Origin: Gammaproteobacteria bacterium
GTDB lineage: Bacteria > Pseudomonadota > Gammaproteobacteria > Magnimaribacterales > AG-339-G14
Direction of reading: 5' to 3'
NCBI GenBank assembly: GCA_004213955.1
Contig: SGZL01000006.1
Location: forward strand, 1-48,357
Length of the DNA: 48,357 nt
Shown: piece after piece, positions 1-10,553 of the stretch
How the letters are laid out: every line of letters begins with the position of its first letter
How positions within the stretch are numbered: position 1 is the first letter of the stretch
Notes under the pieces: generated by a model
What the model saw: only the letters and a program-made list of their open reading frames with translations
What the model was told of the DNA's origin: nothing
The model's database searches: none
Made by a program: the position numbers and the translations under genes

Positions 1-489
1 AACTGGTTTACCAGAGTTAAATCGCTTTAAGGACTCCAGAACATTTTTCGTTTCTTGAATTGAGGAAATTGTTTCGCACAAATAAAAATCTACATACGGA
101 TCTAATTCTTTAATTAAAACTTCATACACCTCAAGTGATTGCTCAAGATCATGAACTAAATCGGGTCGATAACTTTCATCTAGTGGAGGAATAGAACCGG
201 CTACTTTAATTTTTCCTTCATATTTTAGTGCAGTATTTTTTGCAATTTCTCCAGCTTTCCTAATGAGATTGACCATTTCATCTTCGAGCCCATCTTTGGA
301 TAAATAGCTTGGAATAGTTGAATAAGTATTAGTCGTGATAACTTCAGAACCAGCATCAATGTACTCATCATAAACCTCGGAAATTAAATGACTTTCTTTT
401 AGAAGAAACTGCGCTGACCAAGTGCCTTTAAATTTCTTTTTGGATCGTTCTAAAAGTTCATGACCTAGACTGCCGTCAAGAAAAATCAT
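1..489 (-). CDS. Homocysteine S-methyltransferase family protein (C-terminus beyond window)
   Basis: The frame is open from an ATG at 489 to the window edge, giving 163 residues. It begins MIFLDGSLGHELLER, matching the DGxxGxEL opening of the homocysteine S-methyltransferase (MmuM/BHMT) barrel, and continues with EVITTNTYSTIPSYL and KVAGSIPPLDESYRP, also typical of the family. These enzymes move a methyl group from a donor such as S-methylmethionine to homocysteine, using a zinc held by C-terminal cysteines; that part is outside the window. The gene starts 10 bases after the ilvC stop on the same strand, so it probably shares the ilvB-ilvN-ilvC transcript. The methyl donor cannot be told from this half. 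Confidence 0.85.
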   Translation of the reverse strand, partial: MIFLDGSLGHELLERSKKKFKGTWSAQFLLKESHLISEVYDEYIDAGSEVITTNTYSTIPSYLSKDGLEDEMVNLIRKAGEIAKNTALKYEGKIKVAGSIPPLDESYRPDLVHDLEQSLEVYEVLIKELDPYVDFYLCETISSIQETKNVLESLKRFNSGKPV

Positions 490-499
490 GAAAAGAAAA

Positions 500-2057
<1,558 letters not shown>

Positions 2058-2058
2058 A

Positions 2059-3798
2059 TTAAAAAGTTTTTTTATCTTTGCTTAATCGCATTTCAGACAT
2101 AGATCCTCCAGCTTCGAGCATTGGATAAACGTGTTCATCTGGGTCTACTAAGACATCTAGAAATACTAATTTATCTTTCATCGCGAAACTTTCTTTCATG
2201 GCGTCGTTAAGTTCCGATAACTTTTCTACTTTAATTCCAACGTGCCCAAAAGATTCAGCAAGCTTCACAAAATCTGGAAGAGAATCTTCATAAGAAATAC
2301 TGGAATATCTTCCTCCATATTGCATGTCTTGCCACTGTTTAACCATTCCTAAAGCTCTATTATTTAAGTTAACAATTTTTATCGGAAGACCGTATTGCCC
2401 GCAAGTTGATAATTCTTGGATACACATTTGAATACTTCCTTCCCCAGTTACACAAGCAACGTCAGCCTCAGGAAATGCAAACTTTACTCCCATGGCTGAA
2501 GGGAGTCCAAAGCCCATAGTTCCAAGACCACCAGAATTAATCCATTTTCTTGGATCCTTAAATTTATAATATTGGGCGGCAAACATCTGATGCTGACCAA
2601 CATCAGAAGTTACATAAGCGTCTCCATTTGTGGTTTGGTATAAAGACTGAATAACTTGTTGCGGCAAAATAATATCTTTCTCATTTTTGAGTTGAAGCAT
2701 ATCGTGATTTAAACCGTGCGCCTTTCGCCAAGCTTCAACTTTACTCCACCAATCTTTGTAAATAGATTGATCAAAGCCAGTGGATTTAACTTGTTCAATT
2801 AGTTGTTGCATCACTATTTTCGCATCGCCTTCAATTGCGAGATCAACCCCGATAATCTTATCGATTGAAGATGGATCGGAATCGATATGTATTTTTTTTG
2901 CCTCCAAGCCAAATTTGCTTGGGTTATTTGTTATACGGTCATCAAATCTTGCTCCAACGTTAAAAATTAAATCTGCTTCAGACATCACCATATTTGCCTC
3001 GTAAGTTCCATGCATGCCTAACATGCCAATAAATTGTTCATCATTGCCTGGAAATGCCCCAAGTCCCATAAGCGTGTTGGTGACTGGACAGCCAATTAAT
3101 TTTGAAAATTCTGTTAATTCTTTTGAAGCATCTGCTTGAATAGTTCCACCTCCAGAGTAAATAACTGGTTTTTTTGCAGACCTAAATAATTCTATCGCAG
3201 CGGCAATTTTTTCGTCTTGTCCTTTTCCTAAAATTGGAAATGATCTCATGACTAAATCTTTAGGATACTTATACTCAAACTTATAATTTGGATCCGTCAT
3301 ATTTTTGGGTACGTCAATTACCACTGGCCCAGGTCTGCCTGAGGTAGCAATGTGAAATGCTTTTTTTATAACAACTGGTATTTCTTCAGCTGATTGCACC
3401 AAAAAACTATGTTTTACAATAGGTCTTGAAATACCCAACATATCGGTTTCTTGAAATGCATCGGAACCAATCAAGTGACTCGCTACTTGTCCAGATATAA
3501 CCACTACTGGAATAGAGTCCATATAGGCAGTAGCAATTCCAGTGATTGCATTGGTAGCACCGGGTCCAGATGTAACTAATGCAACTCCTGGCTTTCCAGT
3601 TGCTCTAGCATAACCATCTGCAGCATGGACTGCAGCTTGCTCATGTCTGACCAAAATGTGTTGAACTTTATTTTGCTTATAAATTGCATCATAGATATGT
3701 AAAGCTGCCCCGCCCGGATAGCCAAAAATTAAATCTATATTTTCGTCGGCGAGAGCCCTAATCAGAGCATCTCCTCCATTAATTTCCTCGTTACTCAT
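2059..3798 (-). CDS. ilvB: Acetolactate synthase large (catalytic) subunit
   Basis: This thiamine-diphosphate enzyme condenses two pyruvates, or pyruvate and 2-oxobutyrate, in the first common step of branched-chain amino-acid synthesis. It has 579 residues in the usual three-domain order. GYPGGAALHIYDAIY and RHEQAAVHAADGYARATGKPG carry the catalytic glutamate region, SGPGATNAITGIA follows, and the C-terminal ThDP domain has GDVGQHQM-like and GEGSIQMCIQEL / NNRALGMVKQWQ motifs. It is the first gene of the ilv operon. No branched-chain leader peptide or attenuator is evident in the 66 bases upstream, where a TTGACT-17-AAAATT promoter candidate lies. It could equally be called ilvI. Confidence 0.97.
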   Translation of the reverse strand: MSNEEINGGDALIRALADENIDLIFGYPGGAALHIYDAIYKQNKVQHILVRHEQAAVHAADGYARATGKPGVALVTSGPGATNAITGIATAYMDSIPVVVISGQVASHLIGSDAFQETDMLGISRPIVKHSFLVQSAEEIPVVIKKAFHIATSGRPGPVVIDVPKNMTDPNYKFEYKYPKDLVMRSFPILGKGQDEKIAAAIELFRSAKKPVIYSGGGTIQADASKELTEFSKLIGCPVTNTLMGLGAFPGNDEQFIGMLGMHGTYEANMVMSEADLIFNVGARFDDRITNNPSKFGLEAKKIHIDSDPSSIDKIIGVDLAIEGDAKIVMQQLIEQVKSTGFDQSIYKDWWSKVEAWRKAHGLNHDMLQLKNEKDIILPQQVIQSLYQTTNGDAYVTSDVGQHQMFAAQYYKFKDPRKWINSGGLGTMGFGLPSAMGVKFAFPEADVACVTGEGSIQMCIQELSTCGQYGLPIKIVNLNNRALGMVKQWQDMQYGGRYSSISYEDSLPDFVKLAESFGHVGIKVEKLSELNDAMKESFAMKDKLVFLDVLVDPDEHVYPMLEAGGSMSEMRLSKDKKTF

Positions 3799-3830
3799 TG
3801 CAATTGCTAGGTTTTGTTCCTGAGGGAGCG

Positions 3831-3859
3831 AATTTTGACACCCATCAGAGACAAGTCAA
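3831..3859 (-). promoter_or_regulatory. Candidate sigma70 promoter for the ilvB operon
   Basis: Read on the minus strand, TTGACT (3859-3854) is separated by exactly 17 bases from AAAATT (3836-3831), and ilvB begins at 3798. The -35 is a five-of-six match but the -10 is only three of six, so this is tentative. Confidence 0.35.
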
Positions 3860-3864
3860 GTCTA

Positions 3865-4815
3865 TTAAGAGAGTTGAGCCAGTCTGGCTTCTAGGTTCTT
3901 AATATCTTTAGGTAATTCAATAGTAAATTCAATTTTTTTATTTGTACTAGGGTGGAGAAATCCAAGCGAGGATGCATGCAAAGCTTGTCTTGGAAATTGC
4001 TCTATAACCTCTCTTAACTTGCTATCAGTTGACTTTGCAAACCTCCTTTTTCTACCATACAAAGGATCGCCGATTATGGGGAACCCTAAATGACTTAAAT
4101 GAACTCTAATTTGGTGAGTCCTCCCTGTTTCAAGTCTTAAAAATAAGTGTGAATAATTACCATATGTTGCTTCTAGCGAATAATGAGTGATTGCCTCCTT
4201 ACCAGAAGAAAGTACAGATTGTTTTTGTCTATTAGAAGGATGTCGACCAATTGGCTCATCAATTTTTCCTGATTTAGATATTTTACCGACAACAAAGGCT
4301 TGATATATTCTTGTCACCGTTCTATTCGAGATTTGATTTGATAGATTAAATAAAGACTTTTCGTTTTTGGCTACCACCATCAATCCTGAAGTATCTTTGT
4401 CCAATCTGTGAACAATACCCCCTCTAGGAAGTTTTTTTAATTCTGGAAATTTAAATAATAATCCATTTAGAAGAGTATTAGTTTTATTCCCAGCGCCGGG
4501 ATGAACTACCAAATCTGGCGTTTTATTGACTACAATAAAATCAACGTCCTCATCGACAATATCCAAATTAATTTCTTGTGGGATAGTTTCAACTACTTCT
4601 TCCTCGATAAAAGTAATTTCTATTACTTCTCCACCATGAAGTTTAGTATTTAATTTACTAACTATTTCTTCATTAAGCAGGACTCTACCGTCTAAGATAG
4701 AAGTTTTAATTTTTGATCTAGAAACATCGCTAAGCATTGCCGTAAGTGCCAAATCAATCCTTTGCCCAGACAATGCTTCGGGAACCTTTAGAACTTTATT
4801 AGTTTCAATTGTCAT
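3865..4815 (-). CDS. rluD: 23S rRNA pseudouridine synthase RluD
   Basis: RluD makes the pseudouridines of 23S rRNA helix 69 (1911, 1915, 1917 in E. coli). An N-terminal S4-like RNA-binding domain spans about residues 16-75. The catalytic motif HRLDKDTSG is at 136-144 with the nucleophilic aspartate at 139, preceded by VVHPGAGN and followed by TGRTHQIRVHLSHLGFPIIGDPLYG. The 316-residue length is typical. It lies divergent from bamD with only 28 bases between start codons, an arrangement I recall from other Gammaproteobacteria (rluD next to bamD/yfiO), which supports RluD over the paralogues RluA and RluC. The start at 4815 gives the expected short N-terminus before the S4 domain. Confidence 0.94.
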   Translation of the reverse strand: MTIETNKVLKVPEALSGQRIDLALTAMLSDVSRSKIKTSILDGRVLLNEEIVSKLNTKLHGGEVIEITFIEEEVVETIPQEINLDIVDEDVDFIVVNKTPDLVVHPGAGNKTNTLLNGLLFKFPELKKLPRGGIVHRLDKDTSGLMVVAKNEKSLFNLSNQISNRTVTRIYQAFVVGKISKSGKIDEPIGRHPSNRQKQSVLSSGKEAITHYSLEATYGNYSHLFLRLETGRTHQIRVHLSHLGFPIIGDPLYGRKRRFAKSTDSKLREVIEQFPRQALHASSLGFLHPSTNKKIEFTIELPKDIKNLEARLAQLS

Positions 4816-4843
4816 ATTTTCTAATGATAGAATAGTCGAATCT

Positions 4844-5605
4844 ATGAACTTTATTAAGAAAAAAAAATTCTACTTAATTAGTATCCTGGTCGCTTCTTTC
4901 ATCCTATCTGGCTGTAATTCAACTCCAGAAGAAGAAATTACGATAGAGATGATCGAAAAGGATATTTACGATCAGGCACAAAGTAGATTGAAATCTGGAA
5001 ATTATGCTCTTGCCATTGTAAGTTTAGAAACTTTAGAAAGACAATTTCCTTTTGGAAAATATGCTGAGCAAGCTCAGTCGGAGTTAATTTTCGCTTATTA
5101 TAAAAATTCTTCATACGATGCTGCAATTTCTGCAGCAGATAGATTCATAAGTCTTCATCCAAGACATCCAAATACGCCCTACGCATTCTATTTAAAAGGA
5201 CTAGCTAGATTTACTGACGATCAAAGTTTTTTCGGTGATCTACCTTTGCTTGGAGATATGACTCACAAAAGGGATCTCAGCAAAGCCAAGGAGTCATTTG
5301 ATGATCTGAGCGAATTTCTTACAAGATATCCTGAAAGTGAATATGCAGGAAATGCAAAACAGAGGATGATTTTTTTGAGAAATCTAATTGCTAGGCAAGA
5401 GATTTATGTTGCGGAATATTACATAGAGAGGAAAGCGTATGTAGCTGCTGTAAATCGTGCAAATTATATAATCAAGCACATGTCTAGAACTCCCGAAGTT
5501 GCAAAAGCTTTAGAAATTTCAATCATTGCTTACAAAGAGTTAGGAAAAGACGATTTAGCAAAAGAAGCTGAAGAAGTTTTAAAAACTTATAAAGAAAATA
5601 TTTAA
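4844..5605 (+). CDS. bamD: Outer membrane assembly lipoprotein BamD
   Basis: BamD is the essential lipoprotein of the BAM complex that folds beta-barrel proteins into the outer membrane. The 253-residue protein starts with a lysine-rich n-region and hydrophobic core ending in the lipobox LSGC (lipidated Cys24). It then shows TPR-like helical repeats, including YDQAQSRLKSGNYALAIVSL, FPFGKYAEQAQSELIFAYYK and LHPRHPNTPYAFYLKGL, which are diagnostic of BamD/YfiO. It is divergent from rluD, with 28 bases between the starts holding any shared promoter DNA. Its stop is followed by an AT-rich inverted repeat shared with the converging DUF4399 gene. Confidence 0.96.
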   Translation: MNFIKKKKFYLISILVASFILSGCNSTPEEEITIEMIEKDIYDQAQSRLKSGNYALAIVSLETLERQFPFGKYAEQAQSELIFAYYKNSSYDAAISAADRFISLHPRHPNTPYAFYLKGLARFTDDQSFFGDLPLLGDMTHKRDLSKAKESFDDLSEFLTRYPESEYAGNAKQRMIFLRNLIARQEIYVAEYYIERKAYVAAVNRANYIIKHMSRTPEVAKALEISIIAYKELGKDDLAKEAEEVLKTYKENI

Positions 5606-5611
5606 AACACA

Positions 5612-5633
5612 AGATTAATAATTATATTAATCT
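5612..5633. repeat. Perfect 8-bp inverted repeat between converging genes
   Basis: AGATTAAT and ATTAATCT flank a six-base AATTAT loop just after the bamD stop and over the stop codon of the DUF4399 gene. It could be a weak bidirectional terminator, but it has no GC clamp and no proper U-tract, so its function is uncertain. Confidence 0.4.
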
Positions 5634-6022
5634 AATACAAAAATTTTCACCTTTTCAGAAACCACAGGAACCTCGTGGGGAACATGCATCCAATCGCCAA
5701 GTAAAAGTTGAAGAGTGTGCTCTCCAGGATCAAGTTCTATTAACGCTTGTGTTTGACCTTTACCAAAATGCAAGTGATTAGCATCTGCTGGAATTCCGGA
5801 CTTTAAATCAGGTAGCTCATTTAAATTAATTAAAAGGTGATGATGACCTGAATTTGGAAAGTTTACTCCTGCGGGAGCTATTCCCATTCCTTTCAATCCA
5901 AAAATAACTTCGACAGGACTCGAAACCTTTGCACCATTTTTTGGACTGATAATGAAAACCTCAGCTGATGCAACAGCATTAATAGAAAAAATAATAGTTA
6001 ATGATAGAAAGAATTTATTCAT
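5627..6022 (-). CDS. Exported DUF4399 family protein
   Basis: This is a 131-residue protein with a clear signal peptide (MNKFFLSLTIIFSINAVASA, probably cleaved after Ala20), so it is periplasmic or secreted. The mature part is a single domain with the DUF4399 hallmarks: FIISPKNGAKVSSPV, GIAPAG, the histidine-rich SGHHHLLIN (His60-62), NHLHFGKGQTQALIEL and GEHTLQLLLGDWMHVPH. The clustered histidines suggest metal binding, but I know of no defined function for the family. It overlaps the end of the upstream flavin reductase gene by eight bases, so the two are probably translated together. Its stop lies in an inverted repeat converging on bamD. Confidence 0.85.
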   Translation of the reverse strand: MNKFFLSLTIIFSINAVASAEVFIISPKNGAKVSSPVEVIFGLKGMGIAPAGVNFPNSGHHHLLINLNELPDLKSGIPADANHLHFGKGQTQALIELDPGEHTLQLLLGDWMHVPHEVPVVSEKVKIFVLD

Positions 6023-6470
6023 ATTCTCCGTCCTGATATATCAAAGGGTTTTTTTCTCCAGAATGCTTTAAATCGAAAATTTTTCCAATCACTAAGGAGT
6101 GACTTGCGAAAGGAAAAATTTCATCAATACAACAAAAAATATTTGATTGGGCATTGGTTAAAAATACTGGCTCCGTTTGACTCCACTCTCCTTGAGAAAA
6201 TCTTTTTTCGCCGTCATCTTCGCCACTGCATAAATTGGCCAAATCTTTTTGATTACTGTTTAACAAATTCAAACAAAACTTTTTATTTTTTTCCAAGTTT
6301 TTATGCATTGAAGCATTTTTGTTTATGCAAACTATTATCAAAGGAGGTTCTAAGGATAAAGATGTCACAGATGATACTGTAACAGCACATCTGTCGCCCT
6401 CAGTGCCTGAGGTCATAATGAATACATTTTGTTTGAGCGTTCTGAGGATTTTTAAAAATTCTTCTTGCAT
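6015..6470 (-). CDS. Flavin reductase-like FMN-binding domain protein
   Basis: A 151-residue protein of the flavin reductase (HpaC/RutF-like) split-barrel family. The N-terminus EEFLKILRTLKQNVFIMTSGTEGDRCAVTVSSVTS has the usual xVxVMTxxxxGxxxGxTxSS layout, followed by LEPPLIIVCINKNASMH and NLLNSNQKDLANLCSG, also family-typical; ASHSLVIGKIFDLKH lies near the C-terminus. Members reduce FMN or FAD with NAD(P)H for a partner monooxygenase, or act alone; no partner is evident nearby. The frame extends upstream to an ATG at 6506, but the start at 6470 matches the family N-terminus and leaves 54 bases before divergent rsmD. It overlaps the DUF4399 gene by eight bases. Confidence 0.82.
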   Translation of the reverse strand: MQEEFLKILRTLKQNVFIMTSGTEGDRCAVTVSSVTSLSLEPPLIIVCINKNASMHKNLEKNKKFCLNLLNSNQKDLANLCSGEDDGEKRFSQGEWSQTEPVFLTNAQSNIFCCIDEIFPFASHSLVIGKIFDLKHSGEKNPLIYQDGEYE

Positions 6471-6524
6471 AAGTTTTTTATAAAAAATATTCTTAAGCGC
6501 TATCATAATTCATTTATTACTGAG

Positions 6525-7094
6525 ATGGAAAAAGGGAAAATAAGAATTATTGGAGGAAAGTGGAAAGGAAAAAAAATTCCTTTTTCAATAGATCCAAAAT
6601 TAAGACCAACACCCGACAGAGCCAAGGAAATGGTTTTTAATTGGTTGGGAAACGATCTATCTGGTCTTTCTTGTTTGGATTTATTTGCTGGAACAGGTGC
6701 TATGGGAATTGAAGCTTTATCTAGAGGCGCAATTAAAATTGATTTTGTAGAAACAGAAAAAAACTTTGCACATAATCTACAAAGTACTTTAAAAAGTTTA
6801 AAAGAAAATACAAATACAAAAGTTTATAACGAAGATTTTCATAAATGGTTTAATCAAATCAAATCAGGACAGATCTATGATTTAATTTTTATTGACCCAC
6901 CTTTCAATAAAGATCTGATAGCAGATGTTTTTGATTGTTTAAAACAAAAGAAAGTTTACTCAAAAGAAACGGTTTTTTACCTTGAATCCGAGACGAACAT
7001 CAATTTAAATTTTTTGGATGATGAATTTGAAATTTTTAAAGAAAAAATAATGAAAAAAAAGTGCTATAGATTATTAAAAATTAAAACTACTTAG
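6525..7094 (+). CDS. rsmD: 16S rRNA (guanine966-N2)-methyltransferase RsmD
   Basis: RsmD methylates G966 of 16S rRNA in the assembling 30S subunit using S-adenosylmethionine. The protein has 189 residues from [15 protein letters not shown]; the RIIGGxWKG opening and [15 protein letters not shown] are signature elements. The SAM-binding motif [11 protein letters not shown] is at 51-61 and the amino-methyltransferase motif DPPF at 124-127. An ATG at 6465 would add 20 residues with no family match, so the start at 6525 is preferred. Its 3' end overlaps the 3' end of convergent rho by eight bases. Confidence 0.93.
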   Translation: MEKGKIRIIGGKWKGKKIPFSIDPKLRPTPDRAKEMVFNWLGNDLSGLSCLDLFAGTGAMGIEALSRGAIKIDFVETEKNFAHNLQSTLKSLKENTNTKVYNEDFHKWFNQIKSGQIYDLIFIDPPFNKDLIADVFDCLKQKKVYSKETVFYLESETNINLNFLDDEFEIFKEKIMKKKCYRLLKIKTT

Positions 7095-8349
7095 ACTTTT
7101 TCATGGAGTCAAAAAAATCATTATTAGTTTTATGTTTTCTTAATTTATCAATGAGCCATTCTGTGGCAGTGGTATCTTCCATTTCATGAAGTAACTTTCT
7201 GAGAATATTAATTCTAGCTAAATCTAATTCATCTGTAATCAATTCCTCTCTTCTAGTGCCAGATCTTCTAATGTTTATTGCAGGAAAAATCCTTTTTTCT
7301 GCAATTGATCGATCTAAATGAATTTCTTGATTACCAGTGCCTTTAAATTCTTCGTAAATTACTTCGTCCATTCTAGAACCAGTATCAACTAAAGCTGTAG
7401 CTATAATCGTAAGACTGCCTCCATTTTCAATATTTCTAGCAGCACCAAAAAATCTTTTAGGTTTTTCTAAGGCGTTTGCATCAACTCCACCAGTAAGAAT
7501 CTTTCCAGAAGATGCTTGAGTTGAATTATAAGCTCTCCCTAATCTAGTGATTGAATCTAATAAAATAATTACATCGTTTCCTGATTCAACAAGTCTTCTA
7601 GCCTTTGCAATTGCCATCTCTGCCACTTGTACGTGACGTGAGGGCGGCTCATCGAAGGTGCTTGCTATCACCTCACCTTTTACAGATCTTGTCATATCTG
7701 TGACTTCTTCAGGACGTTCATCAATTAGTAACACCATTAAAATACTGTTCGGACTATTTTTTTCAATTGAATGGGCGATGCTTTGCAGAAGCAAAGTCTT
7801 TCCAGCTTTAGGTGGAGAAACAATTAATCCTCTTTGGCCTTTTCCAGTAGGTGAAATTAGGTCGATAATTCTTGCAGACAAATCCTCAGTAGTTCCATTA
7901 CCTGATTCCATCACAAGTCTTTCCTCAGGAAATAAAGGAGTTAAATTTTCAAAAGCTAATTTAGATTTAGTTTTGTCAGTTCCTTCAAAATTTATTTCAT
8001 CAATTTTTAATAATGCAAAATAACGTTCTCCATCTTTGGGAGGTCTTATTTTTCCAGATATAGAATCACCTGTTTTTAACCCAAACCTTCTTATTTGACT
8101 TGGAGAAACATAAATATCATCAGGTCCCGCAAGGTATGAAGATGTAGGCGATCTTAAAAATCCAAAACCGTCGTTTAAGATTTCCAGTACTCCTTCGCCT
8201 TCAATATCTTCTCCATCTTTAGAATGTGACTTTAGTATATTGAATATGACATCTTGTTTTTTTGATCTTGCTATATTTTCAATACCCATGTCCTCGGCAA
8301 TACCGATTAATTCTTCGACGGGTTTGGCTTTAAGTTCGCCTAAATGCAT
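7087..8349 (-). CDS. rho: Transcription termination factor Rho
   Basis: Rho is the hexameric RNA-dependent ATPase that terminates transcription. The 420-residue length matches the family (about 419). An N-terminal Rho-N helical domain is followed by a cold-shock-type RNA-binding domain ([17 protein letters not shown], about 51-67). The ATPase has Walker A SPPKAGKT at 178-185, the secondary-channel motif [15 protein letters not shown], and Walker [12 protein letters not shown]. There is no long N-terminal insertion of the kind found in some phyla. trxA lies 105 bases upstream on the same strand, the common trxA-rho order. Few recognisable intrinsic terminators exist here, so Rho may carry much of the termination load. 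Confidence 0.97.
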   Translation of the reverse strand: MHLGELKAKPVEELIGIAEDMGIENIARSKKQDVIFNILKSHSKDGEDIEGEGVLEILNDGFGFLRSPTSSYLAGPDDIYVSPSQIRRFGLKTGDSISGKIRPPKDGERYFALLKIDEINFEGTDKTKSKLAFENLTPLFPEERLVMESGNGTTEDLSARIIDLISPTGKGQRGLIVSPPKAGKTLLLQSIAHSIEKNSPNSILMVLLIDERPEEVTDMTRSVKGEVIASTFDEPPSRHVQVAEMAIAKARRLVESGNDVIILLDSITRLGRAYNSTQASSGKILTGGVDANALEKPKRFFGAARNIENGGSLTIIATALVDTGSRMDEVIYEEFKGTGNQEIHLDRSIAEKRIFPAINIRRSGTRREELITDELDLARINILRKLLHEMEDTTATEWLIDKLRKHKTNNDFFDSMKKSK

Positions 8350-8454
8350 TTGATTTTTTAAAATAAGTTGAAAAAAAATTTACTGGAATATGTTTTGTAA
8401 CTGAAAGTTACTGGGCAAATCTAGCACTTATATTTAATACAGTCTAGTAAATAT

Positions 8455-8778
8455 TTAAATATGTTGATTCAAGAATTCCAATAATTGGTTTTTGGTTAGA
8501 GCTCCTATCCTTTGATCAATTGGGTTTCCATCTTTAAAAAGTATTAATGTTGGAATACTCATTACTTTCTGTTTGATTGCAGAGTCTTTGTTATTATCGA
8601 CGTCTAATTTTGCAATAGTTAGCTTATCTTTTAATTCACTAGATAATTCTTCAAGAATAGGAGCCACCATTTTGCATGGACCGCACCACTCTGCCCAATA
8701 ATCTACAAGCACTGGTTTTTCTGAAGCTGTTAATTGCTGATCAAAATTTTCATCATTTAATTCGATAATTTCACTCAT
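8455..8778 (-). CDS. trxA: Thioredoxin 1
   Basis: Thioredoxin is a small cytoplasmic dithiol reductant for ribonucleotide reductase, methionine sulfoxide reductase and peroxidases. The 107-residue protein carries the active site WCGPC at 31-35, the preceding VLVDYWAE strand and the cis-proline turn in SIPTLILFKDG, all canonical. It lies 38 bases after ilvD and 105 bases before rho on the same strand, so it may be read from its own promoter or from ilvD. Length and motif order match TrxA. Confidence 0.97.
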   Translation of the reverse strand: MSEIIELNDENFDQQLTASEKPVLVDYWAEWCGPCKMVAPILEELSSELKDKLTIAKLDVDNNKDSAIKQKVMSIPTLILFKDGNPIDQRIGALTKNQLLEFLNQHI

Positions 8779-8816
8779 GCAATAATTATGATGGAAATAA
8801 AAATATTTAAAAGCTT

Positions 8817-10481
8817 TTAATCAGTTATTGCACCCAAGGAAGCTGAACTAACTACTTTTGCGTACTTTGAAAGCACGCCTCTTTCCTTGTAGGGCTTAGG
8901 ATTAACCCATGATTTTCTTCTTTCTGAAATCTCTTGTTTAGATAGCTTTGCATCAATTTTTCCCTTGATCGCATCAATAGTGATTTCATCTCCGTCCTCA
9001 AGCAATCCTATAAGACCTCCCTTTGCAGCTTCGGGCGTAATATGACCTACGACGAAGCCGTGCGAGCCTCCAGAAAATCTCCCATCGGTAATAAATGCTA
9101 CTTTGTCGCCCATATCTTTTCCCATAATTGCAGAAGTTGGCTTTAACATTTCTCTCATTCCTGGACCGCCAACAGGGCCTTCATATCTAACAACGATAAC
9201 ATCGCCCGGATTAATTTTAGAATTATAAATTGCATCTAAAGTTTCTTCTTCTGAATTAAATACTCTCGCGCTTCCTGTAAAACTCGTGCCCTCTTTGCCG
9301 GTAATTTTTGCAACGGCTCCGTCCTCTGCCAAATTTCCTTTTAAGATTTTTAAGTGGCTATCTTTTTTTATTGGCGCAGAAAATGCCGAAATTATCTTTT
9401 GATCTTTCGGATATGGTTTCACGTCTTCTAAATTCTCTTCTAAGGTTTTGCCCGTTACAGTTAAGCAAGATTTATGGAGAAGCCCCTCTTCCATTAGCAT
9501 TTTCATTAAGGGCTGGACTCCTCCGATAGCATTTAATTCTGACATTAAGTAGTGGCCAGATGGTCTTAAATCAGCTAAGACTGGGCTTGTTTTTCCTATT
9601 TCCTCAAAATCTTCAATTTTTAGAGAAACTCCTACAGTATGAGCCATAGCTAACAGGTGAAGAACAGCGTTTGTCGATCCTCCGAGAGCTATTATTACTC
9701 TAATGGCATTTTCAAAAGCATTTCTAGTCATGATATCTGAAGGTTTGATATCTTTTTCCAAGAGATGGTTGATAGCAGCTCCAATATTTTCGCAATCAAC
9801 TTTTTTTTCATCTGAGACAGCATCTTGTGAACTACTTCCGGGTAAGCTCATTCCTAAGGCCTCGATAGCTGAAGCCATAGTATTGGCTGTATACATCCCC
9901 CCACAAGAACCAGGTCCAGGGAGGGCTGTTTTCTCAATAGCTATCAATTGATCTTCAGAAATTTTATTACTCGTATAGCTTCCTATACCTTCCATGACTG
10001 TTACCAAATCCGAATGATTTTTTCCTGGTCTAATCGAACCTCCATAGACAAAAATAGAGGGTCTATTCAATCTTGCTAGGCCAATCAAACAACCTGGCAT
10101 ATTTTTATCACATCCGCCTATTGCGACTACGCCATCAAAAGATTGACAGCCAACAACTGTTTCAATTGAGTCTGCAATAACCTCTCTAGAAACTAATGAA
10201 TATCTCATTCCTAAAGTTCCCATCGATATGCCATCTGAGATTGTAATGGTATTAAACAAAACCGACTTGAGTAAATTTTCATCAATCGATTGACATACTA
10301 AGCTTGCCAAATCATTAATATGCATATTGCATGGAGTCACCATGGACCACGTCGATGCAACTCCTACCTGAGGTCTATTAAAATCTTCGTCTTTAAAACC
10401 TGCTGCACGAAGCATCGAACGAGAAGCAGCTTGTTCAGGGCCATCTACTAAAGAAGATGAAAACTTTCTCTTTTTATTCAT
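8817..10481 (-). CDS. ilvD: Dihydroxy-acid dehydratase
   Basis: IlvD is the iron-sulfur enzyme that dehydrates dihydroxyisovalerate and dihydroxymethylvalerate to the 2-oxo acids of valine and isoleucine synthesis. The protein has 554 residues. The cluster cysteines are in TPCNMH (Cys51), GGCDKNMPGC (Cys124) and GPGSCGGMYTANTM (Cys193). The C-terminal part has YEGPVGGPGMREML and TDGRFSGGSHGFVVGH, characteristic of the IlvD/Edd family. IlvD is favoured over Edd by length and by the ilv genes elsewhere in the window. It is separated from the ilvBNC operon, starts divergently from the DsbD-alpha-like gene, and is followed by trxA. Confidence 0.97.
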   Translation of the reverse strand: MNKKRKFSSSLVDGPEQAASRSMLRAAGFKDEDFNRPQVGVASTWSMVTPCNMHINDLASLVCQSIDENLLKSVLFNTITISDGISMGTLGMRYSLVSREVIADSIETVVGCQSFDGVVAIGGCDKNMPGCLIGLARLNRPSIFVYGGSIRPGKNHSDLVTVMEGIGSYTSNKISEDQLIAIEKTALPGPGSCGGMYTANTMASAIEALGMSLPGSSSQDAVSDEKKVDCENIGAAINHLLEKDIKPSDIMTRNAFENAIRVIIALGGSTNAVLHLLAMAHTVGVSLKIEDFEEIGKTSPVLADLRPSGHYLMSELNAIGGVQPLMKMLMEEGLLHKSCLTVTGKTLEENLEDVKPYPKDQKIISAFSAPIKKDSHLKILKGNLAEDGAVAKITGKEGTSFTGSARVFNSEEETLDAIYNSKINPGDVIVVRYEGPVGGPGMREMLKPTSAIMGKDMGDKVAFITDGRFSGGSHGFVVGHITPEAAKGGLIGLLEDGDEITIDAIKGKIDAKLSKQEISERRKSWVNPKPYKERGVLSKYAKVVSSASLGAITD

Positions 10482-10496
10482 TGATGTTTTGTGATG

Positions 10497-10525
10497 TTGG
10501 CAATTTTTAAAATTATTTTTATATC
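10497..10525 (+). promoter_or_regulatory. Candidate sigma70 promoter for the DsbD-alpha-like gene
   Basis: TTGGCA (10497-10502) and TATATC (10520-10525) are separated by 17 bases, and the start codon is at 10554. This is five of six and four of six matches to consensus. The site lies in the 72-base divergent spacer with ilvD, where AT-richness makes chance matches likely. Confidence 0.38.
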
Positions 10526-10553
10526 TCTTATATTTTATTAGAATTTATCTTAA

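Noticed and set aside
6471-6506. Longer flavin reductase starting at 6506
   Set aside because: The extra 12 residues do not match the family N-terminus; the shorter form leaves a normal divergent spacer with rsmD.
8350-8454. GTAAC/GTTAC hairpin between trxA and rho as a terminator or rho leader element
   Set aside because: The stem is only five pairs with no U-tract on the minus strand; nothing else structured is evident in the 105 bases.
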